This document shows, in pieces, positions 34,622 to 44,600 of a DNA stretch of 64,000 nucleotides. Where the stretch lies: positions 394,814 to 458,813 of the forward strand of contig NZ_HG726021.1 in the NCBI RefSeq assembly GCF_000499785.1, read 5' to 3'. Source of the DNA: Bacteroides neonati (GTDB lineage: Bacteria > Bacteroidota > Bacteroidia > Bacteroidales > Bacteroidaceae). The stretch's first letter is position 1, and each line of letters starts with the position of its first letter. The notes under the pieces are model-generated. The model did no database searches, was not told the origin of the DNA, and was given only the letters and a program-made list of their open reading frames with translations. Made by a program: the position numbers and the translations under genes.

Positions 34622-34628
34622 AGAATAG
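34622..34628 (-). promoter_or_regulatory. CTATTCT late motif (second copy)
   Basis: Leftward CTATTCT immediately after the stop codon of the 34630 gene, 12 nt upstream of the copy at 34603-34609. Confidence 0.4.
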
Positions 34629-34629
34629 T

Positions 34630-34953
34630 TTAATTTACGGCTATTGAATCATATATCTTAGAAATGGAAATCCACATGTCATCCGGAAACTGTTCATCCG
34701 ATACTTTCTCACAAATCATCTTAAGATATTCCATCTCATCGGTGGAAAAATCGACATGAAGGGGCGTTTCTTTCTCGATGTCCCATTCAATGCGTTTGGT
34801 TTCTTCGTTCTCACGCAGATTGACTTCATCTCGTTCAGTATCACTGATCTCAATCTTTTTCAGAATCTCCTTTTTTAGGTTGAACTGCTTGAAGTTTCCC
34901 TCTTTGGGGAGAAATGCCGGAATGTACAACCGGTCTTTAATTGATAGTTCCAT
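34630..34953 (-). CDS. Hypothetical baseplate-region protein
   Basis: This 107-residue acidic protein ('MELSIKDRLYIPAFLPKEGNF') has an N-terminal beta/helix segment and a helical C-terminus ('FSTDEMEYLKMICEKVSDEQFPDDMW'). Small proteins of this style are common beside tail genes of Bacteroides phages, and a chaperone role is possible. It is preceded by a CTATACT variant of the late motif 27 nt before its ATG. Confidence 0.65.
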   Translation of the reverse strand: MELSIKDRLYIPAFLPKEGNFKQFNLKKEILKKIEISDTERDEVNLRENEETKRIEWDIEKETPLHVDFSTDEMEYLKMICEKVSDEQFPDDMWISISKIYDSIAVN

Positions 34954-34980
34954 ATACTTTTTGATTTAGTTTACTTAGGT

Positions 34981-34987
34981 AGTATAG
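34981..34987 (-). promoter_or_regulatory. GGGCTATACT variant of the late motif
   Basis: Leftward GGGCTATACT (core 34981-34987) differs by one base from CTATTCT and sits 27 nt before the ATG at 34953. Confidence 0.35.
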
Positions 34988-34990
34988 CCC

Positions 34991-35299
34991 TTATCTGTCG
35001 GCATAGTTTTCAGGTTGCTGCATTTCCCCTGCATTTTCCTTGATTTTTTCGACAAATCGCTCGAAGTCAAGGAAGAATAAAGAAACTTTCGCCTGACCAT
35101 TCAGATTGCAGAACACGTTTCCATTTTCAAAAGTGATATACCCCGCATTATACTTTTCCACTCCGTCAAGCATTGTTGCCTGAACATTGGCATTGATACG
35201 GGTTAATACATCGTTGACCGTTACATATTCTATGAGGTAACTGGCATTGGCGGTAGTCTCTTCCGCTGTTTTTGTTAGGACTGTGCTTGTAATATTCAT
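34991..35299 (-). CDS. Hypothetical tail-region protein
   Basis: This 102-residue protein is not recognised. It starts 'MNITSTVLTKTAEETTANASYLIEYV', has a beta-rich centre ('GYITFENGNVFCNLNGQAKVSLFF') and a helical acidic end. It is a separate unit downstream of the giant fibre gene and has its own CTATTCT motif 20 nt before the ATG. Confidence 0.65.
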   Translation of the reverse strand: MNITSTVLTKTAEETTANASYLIEYVTVNDVLTRINANVQATMLDGVEKYNAGYITFENGNVFCNLNGQAKVSLFFLDFERFVEKIKENAGEMQQPENYADR

Positions 35300-35319
35300 A
35301 ATTTGCTTTTATTTCATGT

Positions 35320-35326
35320 AGAATAG
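35320..35326 (-). promoter_or_regulatory. CTATTCT late motif
   Basis: Leftward CTATTCT, 20 nt before the ATG at 35299, inside the short gap after the giant fibre gene. Confidence 0.45.
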
Positions 35327-35355
35327 AATAATCCAAAGACAAAAGTTTATCAGTT

Positions 35356-38300
35356 TTAAGACCAATCGGCTGTACTAAACACCTGAAAACAAAACGACCC
35401 TTCATTGGCACTGGAATCATCTTGTGTTTGGACATAGAAATAAGAACTATATATACCCATTATGGTAGCGTAAATGGGTGTACCGGTATAATATCCGGTC
35501 ATCTGAACAAAGTAGTTACTATTTAACCCCCAAGGCAGATAAACCGTATAACGTCCTGTTCCGGTTCGACTGATCGACATTCTGGTGCCATCAAAAGTTT
35601 TCTGCTTAAGAGAAACGCTGGTGCCCGAAACCGTGGCGATACCTGATGCCAGACACTGCAAATAACTTCCATACTTACCACTGCACATTACATCACGCCT
35701 GTTGATTACAATCCAGCCAAAGAAAGTTGCATTATCTCCATAGCCTAATAATTCAACCATTTCCCGTGAAAAAGTGATGGAAGTCTTCTGTATGCCATCC
35801 TCAAAAAAATATTTTCCCGATGGGGCATAGATCGTCATATATCCTACCGTGGTATTACCTCCCCATTTATAATTCACCAGTGTAACCCTACGTCCACTCT
35901 GTTCCAAAGACCACGGCAAAGAGATATTTTCATCCCAGGAACCACGAATGGCTACAATGTTGTCGTAGTTATTAAAGTTTTCCTGTGTTGCTGTATCACC
36001 GCCAATCCAAATCGAAGAGTCGTTTAATACGAACTTATTTCGCACGCTACCCTGAATACGGACATTATTGAATACAGCACCTTTAGCTGTTACATTCCCC
36101 TTTGTGTCCCATGATATGTTTCCATTGGCCAGTTGTCCGGAACCATCATTATTTAGCCGCCAGCGGCTACCATTGATTATAGAACCGTCCGAGGAAAGTG
36201 CCACGCTATTTTTGTAAATTTGATAAGAGTTGATATACCACCCTCCGATTGTTCCTTTATCAAAGGTGCAGCTAAGGCCATTGATATACCCCGCATTGAT
36301 AATATTAGCTTTAATGCTGGCAGCATCTAATTTGGATGAGTTGATGCTCCCGACAGCAATACGATCCGCACTGATAGTACCGGCAGTAATCTGGTTGGCA
36401 CTCAATGTCCCTGTGTAGATACCATTGGAATCTATCGTAGTCGTATACTTCTCTGTGGAAGTTACATCAAACACGGTTGCATAAGCCACATACCATGTTA
36501 GTGTTGCAGATCCTTCGATATAGAAGAAGTTAGTACTGGAGAAGTTTCCCGTTCCACAAACTACTTTATACACATACTCACACCAGTCTCCCGTACCTGC
36601 ATTTGAAGTAAGCCATTTACTCCAACCTCCATCACCGATAGCATTGGAAGCCCACTGAATTGTTCGTCCAGTAGGGATTTTGGCAATGATTCGGGTAATG
36701 AAAATTTTACGATAGGAACAAGCATGACCAAAATGAAAGCCACCGCATCCGGGAGATGCACTACCCGTATTGACAATCCTCAGCAGGTACTTGCTGTCAT
36801 TGGGGGCTGTACTGTCATAGGCACGGGTAACAGCCACTGTTCCATTGCCTAAATTATTGTAGACATTTGTACTGTTATTACCATCAAAGAATGTCGGATC
36901 GCGGAACAGCATCTTTCCGTAAGCCATTGCAGATGCCAATTCTTTTGCGGCATTGGCTTTGTTTGTTGCATCTGTGGCCGCACTACTAATGGCTTCTGCT
37001 TTCTTGGTATCAGCATAGCTCTTGGCAGAGTTTAGGGCATTGGTGGCGGCATTTGTCCAATTCAAGGAAACGGAAGAGCCGAACGTAACGTTTCCGGCTG
37101 CATCCCAAACGATATTGCCATTTGCCAATCGTCCGGAACCATCGTTATTTAATCTCCATTTCGTCCCGTTGTAAACACTGCCATCTGAACCCAGATAAAC
37201 ACTATTTTTCCAAATATTCGCATTGTCGAAAGCCCAACCCGCAATACGGTTATACACCTCCTTACTACCGGAACGGGAGTAGTTGGTTGATAGACAAAAG
37301 TATTCAGTATTGTCCCAGGCCATCATTTGAATGCCCATAAATCCTGTTTTAACCGTATTGCCGGTAGCTGCTATCTGACCAATCACAATGTGCCCTGCGT
37401 TCGATGACTGATGCCATAATAAAGAAATACCCACAGGCTTATATGCCCCAGTGTACCAATATCCGCTACCATTTGCAGCGGTTCTTATTTGCACCGGCAT
37501 AGTACCTACGCCTCCTATACCTCCCGTTGATATATGGTCGCTTCCAATTGTAAAGCCGCCAATAGTTCCTTTGGTAAAAGTGCAACTAAGTCCATTTATG
37601 TAACCAACATTGATGATATTGGCTCTGATACTATCAGCATCCAGTTTAGTCGCATTGATACTACCGGCAGCAATACGGTCGGCACTCAATACTCCGGTTG
37701 TGATGCTTGAAGCATTGATAACGACCGCATTGACTTGATTGGCAGTCAGCGTTCCCGTATAGATGCCTGTCGAACTGATATAGGTTAGCGGATGAGCGGA
37801 TAAAGTGGAATCATTGCCTTGTGCCAGACCGATAAATCTACGCCTGCGAATCTCTTCCTCAACAGCAACAGTCAAGGTACGAGGAGCAGGAGCATTCACG
37901 GTTGTACTGCCACTTTGAAACATCAAATCGGAATTGTAGGCTATTTGCGGACTTGCGGGTATAGGAGACGGGCTGAATTCCGAACTGACCAAAGGCAAAT
38001 CTGAATAGAGATGATACTTGGCTCCGGTCGCACCACCGCCACGTAAAAAGATGGCGAACATACAACTGTTTCCACAATGCAATGCACCGGCAAACATTCG
38101 GCAATAGGTTTCCGACAACTCGTAAATATCCCACGAGTACTCAATTCCTCCCCATCCACCAAAATTAGTTTTCAGATGCAATACAATACCTCCTTTATGA
38201 GTGGCTGTATTCCATGAGTCAGGTGCTTGCTCGCTGTATGTTCTTCGTACTACGATTTCTCGTTTAAAGTTCTGGTCACCACCTTTGATAATGACAGGAT

Positions 38301-40605
38301 AATAGGTATTGGCATCTCCGTTAATCACGATGGACTGGTAATACGGATAGCCGAAGTTTGCCTTTTGAGCGTTTGCAATGTCGTTTTTCCATTGCAATGA
38401 TACGGATGCTCCAAATGTGACATTTCCGATGGCATCCCAAGCGATATTACCACTGGCAACCTGTCCCGAACCATCATTGTTCAACTTCCATTTTGTACCG
38501 TTGGTAATCGAACCGTCAGCACCGAGATAAACACTATTCTTGTAAATTTGTGTGCCATTGATAGTCCAACCGGCAATGCGATTTACATATCCCAACTGTA
38601 CAACCGTGTTTCCTGCTGTATCTGTGGCGAAAAGCCCAAAATCGGTATTGCTATTGTGGTATATTTGTACTCGATTTCCACTGGTCGGACTCGATGATGC
38701 CCCATAAACAGCAATACGGTTGTTTGCCTTATCCAAAATAATTTGACCGCCGGAGATAGATGTGGAATTAATAGTCCAGCCACCGATAGTTCCTTTATTT
38801 ACAGTAAGGGTAAGGGCATTGATATTTCCAGCGGTAATCAGAGTAGCTTTTAACGCATCGACATTCAGCCGGGCGGTGTCAATCGTCCCTGCGGTGATTT
38901 GACTGGCATTAAGTGTTCCGGTATAAATACCATTCCCATTGATAAACGTGTTACGCTGGCCATTAATAGAAATTCCTTGCGGAACGCCATTTATTACAAT
39001 TGTAGATAGTTCCGCGTAAGGTTCGGATGCGCCCAAACCATACATGGAAAAGAGTCCGTTGTTTTTCCCGATTCCCGGAATACCGATAAAAGCAAAAGGG
39101 ATGCGTTCGTCGGTAACTATCCTGTCACTTCCACCACAACGTTGAATCGCTGTATTCAGTGTTGCGTTTATACGGATGGCATCATAGGAAGTCAAAATGA
39201 CAATTTTATCGTTGCCCAGTGCATTAAGTGCTGTTGCCAATGTATCACAGTTCGCTTCACTGCCATAAACATCATAGTTCACAGTAGAATTCGCAACCAA
39301 TGTATCACGGGCAATAACAATCAATGTTAGCCCTCTGGCACTGGTCTCATTAACCGTCGTACCATTCAGCACCACTTTACGGGAAGCAGCATGACTGAAC
39401 CCTGTACCCCGTACATACAATTTTCCACTGTTGGCAGCATTAGCCGCCGCATTGGTCCATAATAGAGAAACGGAAGAGGAGAATGTAATATTTCCCGCAG
39501 TATCCCATGTAATATGACTACCCGCTATCGCTCCGGCTCCTGTTGCATCCAACCGCCATTTCAATCCTCGGATTCCGTTTGAGCCAATGGTAATAGAACC
39601 GGAAGCTGCCGTCAGTCCTCCTGATGTGTTGTTTTTCGTTCCTCGAAAAATGGAATCCGCATCCAGCGACCAACCGCCAATTTTCCCTTTGGTTACATTC
39701 AAAGTCAAAGCCTCTATGTTCCCTGCTGTAATCAACGTTGCCTTAAGTGCATCAACGTTGATTCGGGCAGCATCAATAGTACCTGCCGTTATTTGAGAGG
39801 CATTAATCTTGACCACATTCACCGTATTTGCAGACAACGTACCTGTAAATATTCCACTCGCATCAATATAGGTAGCCCCAACCCATGCTAAAGCAACCGC
39901 AGAACCAAACTCCACCTTTCCGGTTGCGGCATTGTACTTGATAAACTCGTTGCCATTACCTAACTGAACATTGCCAGTCGCATTAATTTCAAAGGTCTTC
40001 TTTCCGTTGTTGAAACCATAGATACCGTTTACCGTCTCTTTGGCTATCGTTCCTGCTGCATTTTGGGTGCTAAGTACAAACTTACCGATTGCCATACCGG
40101 TAAGAGTACCGTTCGCATTCTTCGTTCCTGCAAATATCTTGGGGGTTATCACGCTTTGTGCATCGATCACAGTCTTTCCGCTGTTCCAATCCGCTACCCA
40201 ATCAAGCTGGTTACTGTCGGTACCGGGTGTTCCCGGAGCACCCGACTTTACTTTGTACCAACCAAAAGAAGCGTTGAGCGTTTGTCCGTTTATAATAACA
40301 GGAATGCTAATCGTTCCGGTGTCGGCAAGTGTCGTATTGCTTCCAGAGATGGTAAAGGAAACGGTTTTAGTGCTCTGGTTAACCGTGATGGAATAAAATC
40401 CGGTAGGTGTAGCAATGGCTCCAATGCTAAAGTCTGTGACCGGAGCTTCACCACATCGGACAGACAGGACAGAATGAACAGTAAGTGTACTGAGAACCTT
40501 TCCAGTATGGTCACACGAAATGGCAGCCTTATCAATGGATTGATAAACTGCATAGGTGTCGGTAACTATCCGGATGGTTATTTGTCCTCTCGCTACTACC
40601 GCCAT
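35356..40605 (-). CDS. Giant modular tail tip/fibre protein with ILEI-like domain
   Basis: This 1749-residue structural protein is probably the host-recognition tip. It starts with 'MAVVARGQITIRIV', a motif shared with its two upstream neighbours. Four copies of a long module follow: 'GIYTGTLSANQ', 'INASQITAGTIDAARIN', 'KGTIGGWxI', 'KWRLNNDGSGQLANGNI', 'WDxxGNVTFGSSVSL'. They begin near residues 245, 557, 942 and 1393. Between modules 1 and 2 (about 393-534) lies an ILEI/FAM3-like domain ('GLTLIVIARDTL', 'YDVYGSEANCDTLATAL', 'KIVILTSYDAIR', 'IPFAFIGIPGIG'). The C-terminal ~200 residues are beta-rich and probably the receptor-binding end. The start overlaps the previous stop (TAATG). Confidence 0.8.
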   Translation of the reverse strand: MAVVARGQITIRIVTDTYAVYQSIDKAAISCDHTGKVLSTLTVHSVLSVRCGEAPVTDFSIGAIATPTGFYSITVNQSTKTVSFTISGSNTTLADTGTISIPVIINGQTLNASFGWYKVKSGAPGTPGTDSNQLDWVADWNSGKTVIDAQSVITPKIFAGTKNANGTLTGMAIGKFVLSTQNAAGTIAKETVNGIYGFNNGKKTFEINATGNVQLGNGNEFIKYNAATGKVEFGSAVALAWVGATYIDASGIFTGTLSANTVNVVKINASQITAGTIDAARINVDALKATLITAGNIEALTLNVTKGKIGGWSLDADSIFRGTKNNTSGGLTAASGSITIGSNGIRGLKWRLDATGAGAIAGSHITWDTAGNITFSSSVSLLWTNAAANAANSGKLYVRGTGFSHAASRKVVLNGTTVNETSARGLTLIVIARDTLVANSTVNYDVYGSEANCDTLATALNALGNDKIVILTSYDAIRINATLNTAIQRCGGSDRIVTDERIPFAFIGIPGIGKNNGLFSMYGLGASEPYAELSTIVINGVPQGISINGQRNTFINGNGIYTGTLNASQITAGTIDTARLNVDALKATLITAGNINALTLTVNKGTIGGWTINSTSISGGQIILDKANNRIAVYGASSSPTSGNRVQIYHNSNTDFGLFATDTAGNTVVQLGYVNRIAGWTINGTQIYKNSVYLGADGSITNGTKWKLNNDGSGQVASGNIAWDAIGNVTFGASVSLQWKNDIANAQKANFGYPYYQSIVINGDANTYYPVIIKGGDQNFKREIVVRRTYSEQAPDSWNTATHKGGIVLHLKTNFGGWGGIEYSWDIYELSETYCRMFAGALHCGNSCMFAIFLRGGGATGAKYHLYSDLPLVSSEFSPSPIPASPQIAYNSDLMFQSGSTTVNAPAPRTLTVAVEEEIRRRRFIGLAQGNDSTLSAHPLTYISSTGIYTGTLTANQVNAVVINASSITTGVLSADRIAAGSINATKLDADSIRANIINVGYINGLSCTFTKGTIGGFTIGSDHISTGGIGGVGTMPVQIRTAANGSGYWYTGAYKPVGISLLWHQSSNAGHIVIGQIAATGNTVKTGFMGIQMMAWDNTEYFCLSTNYSRSGSKEVYNRIAGWAFDNANIWKNSVYLGSDGSVYNGTKWRLNNDGSGRLANGNIVWDAAGNVTFGSSVSLNWTNAATNALNSAKSYADTKKAEAISSAATDATNKANAAKELASAMAYGKMLFRDPTFFDGNNSTNVYNNLGNGTVAVTRAYDSTAPNDSKYLLRIVNTGSASPGCGGFHFGHACSYRKIFITRIIAKIPTGRTIQWASNAIGDGGWSKWLTSNAGTGDWCEYVYKVVCGTGNFSSTNFFYIEGSATLTWYVAYATVFDVTSTEKYTTTIDSNGIYTGTLSANQITAGTISADRIAVGSINSSKLDAASIKANIINAGYINGLSCTFDKGTIGGWYINSYQIYKNSVALSSDGSIINGSRWRLNNDGSGQLANGNISWDTKGNVTAKGAVFNNVRIQGSVRNKFVLNDSSIWIGGDTATQENFNNYDNIVAIRGSWDENISLPWSLEQSGRRVTLVNYKWGGNTTVGYMTIYAPSGKYFFEDGIQKTSITFSREMVELLGYGDNATFFGWIVINRRDVMCSGKYGSYLQCLASGIATVSGTSVSLKQKTFDGTRMSISRTGTGRYTVYLPWGLNSNYFVQMTGYYTGTPIYATIMGIYSSYFYVQTQDDSSANEGSFCFQVFSTADWS
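36050..36425 (-). repeat. Fibre module repeat 4
   Basis: Fourth copy of the ~125-200-residue module ('GIYTGTLSANQITAGTI' to 'WDTKGNVTAKG'), approximate bounds. It lacks the 'FGSSVSL' ending and leads into the unique C-terminal part. Confidence 0.6.
37030..37780 (-). repeat. Fibre module repeat 3
   Basis: Third module copy ('GIYTGTLTANQVNAVVINAS' to 'FGSSVSLNWTNAA'), with an inserted segment around 37,240-37,520. Confidence 0.6.
38370..38940 (-). repeat. Fibre module repeat 2
   Basis: Second module copy ('GIYTGTLNASQITAGTI' to 'FGASVSLQWKNDI'). Confidence 0.6.
39430..39870 (-). repeat. Fibre module repeat 1
   Basis: First module copy ('GIFTGTLSANTVNVVKINAS' to 'FSSSVSLLWTNAA'). Confidence 0.6.
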
Positions 40606-41642
40606 TACTTGCTGATTTCAACAGTAAATGTAGCCGCAACAGAAACCTCGTCACGGGTAACAGTCAATGAGCGACCCGTCTTGACTCCGGCGGTTCCCCA
40701 AGCGGTATCTTGTACACCAAGTTTATTAAACTTACGCCAGGTACAAGTAGCCCCCGTAAAGAATGAATCAGGCAGTAGAGCTCCATTTTGCCAACAATTA
40801 ACGGTCAAATTCGTTGAAGTCAAACCGCTTGTCAGTGTCGTACCTGCCGGGGCGATGATTTCTACCTGATACGGGTCGGACATGTCGGCAAACGAAAGAA
40901 TATCACTTACGGTCGTATTGTAAGTGCCGGATGCCGCGTCCGTGTCTTTGATTTCACACTTGAACGATTCGAAGTTCAATACTGCCGCTTCCGGTATGGC
41001 TATCTCATTGGTAGTAAATCCAGTAATGCCACCAGCATTTGCTGAGGTTATTTCTGTCCATGCGCCACTACCTAATTTGTACCATTTATAAGTCACGTTA
41101 GTATTGTCAATAACCGACCCTCTCCACATATCACAGTGTGCTTTAAGAGTCGTTATATCACCGTTCTTGAACACCGTTCCGTTGGGAGCATAAGCGATTG
41201 CACAGATGAGTTGTCCGGCATTGGTCGTTTTGGTGTAAGTAATATTTGCTTTCGCCTTGGTTTCTGCGGTCGTGTCAGGGTCTACATAGATCACCTCACA
41301 CTCCACCTGCAACTGACCCACCGAAGTCATGTTGTTTTTAATAGTCAGCGCATAAGGAGCTATCGTGGCTGCTGTAGCCCCAAAAGTAGCGATTGTCGTT
41401 GAACCGTTTATCTTCCAAACCGGAACACCTTTAAGTCTTGAAACCTGATTGGTACCCACTCCCGTAACATACACCTCCGGGGTAATAACCAAAAAGGGCG
41501 ATGCCGTCCAGTTGGGAACATAGCTTGAGTTTTCTTTGTTGAAAATCTGGGTAGTTGCTACATTACTGCCCAGATATAGGTTGATGGATTTGCCATCGTT
41601 AAGATCCACAATGGTAATCTGACCTCTCGATATTACTGCCAT
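40605..41642 (-). CDS. Tail protein of the RGQITI family
   Basis: This 345-residue beta-rich protein starts 'MAVISRGQITIVDLNDGK'. It is a paralogue of part of the 1048-residue neighbour upstream. Both contain 'TTQIFNKE..YVPNW' / 'TTQIYDKETRTWMPNW', 'AIAYAPNGTVFKNGD' / 'ALAYAPDGNIFKNGE', and 'DMWRGSVIDNTNVTYKW' / 'DLWRGAQIDSTNAEYRW'. It is probably an immunoglobulin-like part of the tail tip or fibre. Its stop overlaps the start of the giant fibre by one base (TAATG), and the upstream gene ends 12 bp before its start. Confidence 0.7.
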   Translation of the reverse strand: MAVISRGQITIVDLNDGKSINLYLGSNVATTQIFNKENSSYVPNWTASPFLVITPEVYVTGVGTNQVSRLKGVPVWKINGSTTIATFGATAATIAPYALTIKNNMTSVGQLQVECEVIYVDPDTTAETKAKANITYTKTTNAGQLICAIAYAPNGTVFKNGDITTLKAHCDMWRGSVIDNTNVTYKWYKLGSGAWTEITSANAGGITGFTTNEIAIPEAAVLNFESFKCEIKDTDAASGTYNTTVSDILSFADMSDPYQVEIIAPAGTTLTSGLTSTNLTVNCWQNGALLPDSFFTGATCTWRKFNKLGVQDTAWGTAGVKTGRSLTVTRDEVSVAATFTVEISK

Positions 41643-41654
41643 ATTTCTAAAGTT

Positions 41655-44600
41655 TTAATTGATAGTCACTTCACAAGTGAACATCGCCCTGCGGAAAATA
41701 TCTTCATCCGAAATCGTCAGATGGCGACCGATGCCGGTGTGCTGTTCATTCCAAACGGCATCGCCATCCGCATTGAGTGATGTTCTCTTCCAGCAGAATA
41801 GGTTATCGGGAATGGTTTCGGTTATTTCTTTTGCTCCTTTATAGACATTGGCTGTTAATGTCGTTGAGATATTCCCATTGATAAAATGATTGCCGTCACT
41901 GGTAAATATCTGCACAGAGTAGGCATCCTCTCCGTCATAAAGTTCCACGATGGAGATTTGTCCCCGTGCTATCAGGTTCAACCCTTGATAAATTTCACAG
42001 ACAAGAGCTCCACGAGTGTCAATGTCTGTTTTAGGAACTTGGATCTGTTTTCCCTGATAATTGTGAATAACTTGTATGCCTTCCGGGTCAAAGAGTTTCC
42101 AGCTATAATGGAATCCCGTTCCGGTGGTATCTGTTTCCTTGCCGGAGCGATAAACCAGTGCTTTAGCTTCAATATCATTCTCTCCGTTCTTAATCACAAA
42201 CCCTTTCGTTCCGACAATATCCACCACAAAGGGGTCAGTCATATCGGTAAAGGTGATAGTATCAAACACGATCTGCCCGGCATAACTGTTACCGATGGTC
42301 GTATCCGTGTCCTTGATGGCACACTTAAAGGTCTCAAAATTACGCACGGCATTGGGCGTTATAGTAATCTCATAGGTTCTCCATCCGGCAATAACACCCT
42401 GTGGGTAAGTCTCACTAAGAACCGCCCAACCGGGGCCAAGTTGAGCGTCATATAGAGGGGTTGTAACAATAGAGTTAGTTACATAATCCCGTGTTAAGGG
42501 GGTGGTTAGGGTAACTGTCTTTGTCAGTTCATCTATCGATTGGATAATATGCTTGTTTGCACCAATCAAATACAATACGCCTCCCGGCACCATATTGGCA
42601 ACCGAGCGTAAACTGATTGTATAGGAGCCCTTGCTGACAGGAGCCGCCATTTGAACGTTGGCAAACACAGACTCATCACGCACACCCCAACGATACTCTG
42701 CATTAGTGCTGTCTATCTGTGCTCCTCGCCACAGGTCGCATCGTGCCGTTAAGTTTTTCGATTCTCCATTTTTGAAGATATTGCCGTCCGGCGCATAAGC
42801 CAACGCCATCACCCTTGCACCCGGATTGGTTAGCTGTGAGAATTGGATGTCGGCAGCAATAGTAGTCTCATTACCACTACTGTCGATCCAAATGGCTTGA
42901 AAACCATACCGCATATAGGGAGCGTGTTGGCCGATGTGATTAGCTTTAATGGTTAAGTTGTATTTAGCTGTCGTATCACCAATCCAGCAACTGTCTGTTC
43001 CCGATATGATTTGTTTCCCGTTTTTATTCCACGACGCAGAGCCCAACTTAATGCCGGGACGCTGTGTCGCCGGATCAGCGAGCTGACCAATCAAGTCACT
43101 GTCTCCATAGTTGCTAATAAAAAGTGAAGGGGTCAATATCAGGTTTGTATGAGCCCAGTTTGGCATCCATGTGCGAGTTTCTTTATCATATATCTGTGTG
43201 GTGGATAAATTCGATGAAACAAACGCACGAATATTTGATGGTTTGGCTTGGGACAGTATCTGGTCTTTGGCCTCATCGTCCAGTTCTCCCCAACGAATAG
43301 TGATATCTGTCAGTTCAATATCGTCCAGTGTCCATTTGAATTTCCCTCCGGCAAAATACCCCGTACCATCCGGCTTGATGATAAATGAACCGTTGCGGGA
43401 GCTGATAGAGCCATCCTCGTTCAACCTTAATAGCGGATTTTGAATGGTACCACCTATACCGCCTTTGTTGAACCACGCTCCATAGTCCTCTACATAGGAC
43501 AAATGTTCATCGGTGGGTTGGTATTGTGAAGCGTTATTGCCACTTTCGAGTTGGGGAGCGGTCAAGAGCAGATTTGTAAGAGATGTTTTGAATCGGATAT
43601 ACATTGCCTCTTGCCGGGAGTCTTGAACGACAAATGAGACCTTATAACGCCGCCACTCTCCTGCAATATCTATTTCAACATCTTGGATATAGTGCTCGTC
43701 TTGATAGAAAGCAATCCTTCCTTCCGTTCCCTTTACCCATATCGAAAAGGTATATCGTTTACCGATACGTTCCATGCGCCAGGCAGAGGATTGTACACAT
43801 AGTTCTGTATCTCCACCCGTACAAACGACATCGCCAATTCCTGCCGGAGCAACCTCTTGCACAACTATTCCCCCAGAGAACTGTGCGCCAATTGAATTAG
43901 CAATCACGTTCTTGTGAATCTTACCCACATAAAAAGTAGAGGCGAATCCGTTTTCATCACCTGCTGTTAATGTTCCTGCAATGTTCACATTGCGGGTAGC
44001 GTATAGGTTTTGAAAGTAAGCCCCATAGCCCTCCAATAAGCCGAACACCGGGTCAATGATCCCTGTAATCTTGCCGATACGTGCTTTGGTCGAATCTGCG
44101 AAGGTGGCGATTCTCGACAATCGAACAATATTCAAATCTGAAATCTCGCACCAGTCATCACCAGTTAGCTCCGGAGCAATGGTTAGTTGACGGGGATATT
44201 GCCCAGGATAATCAATCGTGATAAGGGATAGCTTGTATTGCCAGTCGGTTGAGATATCCACCATGTCTGTGCCATCCTCTTCACTGCCGTCGGTATAACC
44301 AAAAGCGAGGGGCACATCTGCCTGAGCTTTCGATGCTCTGACTTTGTAAGCAATGACCATTCGTTCGGGATTTCTAACCGTGCCGTTGACAGGGAATTTA
44401 AACGATTTCCCGGCTGTGATGCGTTTAGGCTTTTCTTGAAGGTACAGTGAATGCTCAGTCGCCATACCGTCAATTACATCCATATAAGGCGATTCCGAAT
44501 CGGATGCGGTCAGGTAAAGCGCACCACTTCGATTGCTATTGAAAAGATTGGTAACACGTACAAAGTCGAGTAGTTCTCCCTGCTGAGGTTCATCGCCCTC

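Noticed and set aside
40063..40869. 268-residue rightward frame opposite the fibre genes
   Set aside because: It spans the junction of two tail genes in antisense and has the Ser/Arg-rich look of a shadow frame.
41798..41804. CTATTCT copy inside the 1048-residue tail gene
   Set aside because: It lies in coding sequence with no start codon at a suitable distance, so it is treated as a chance match.
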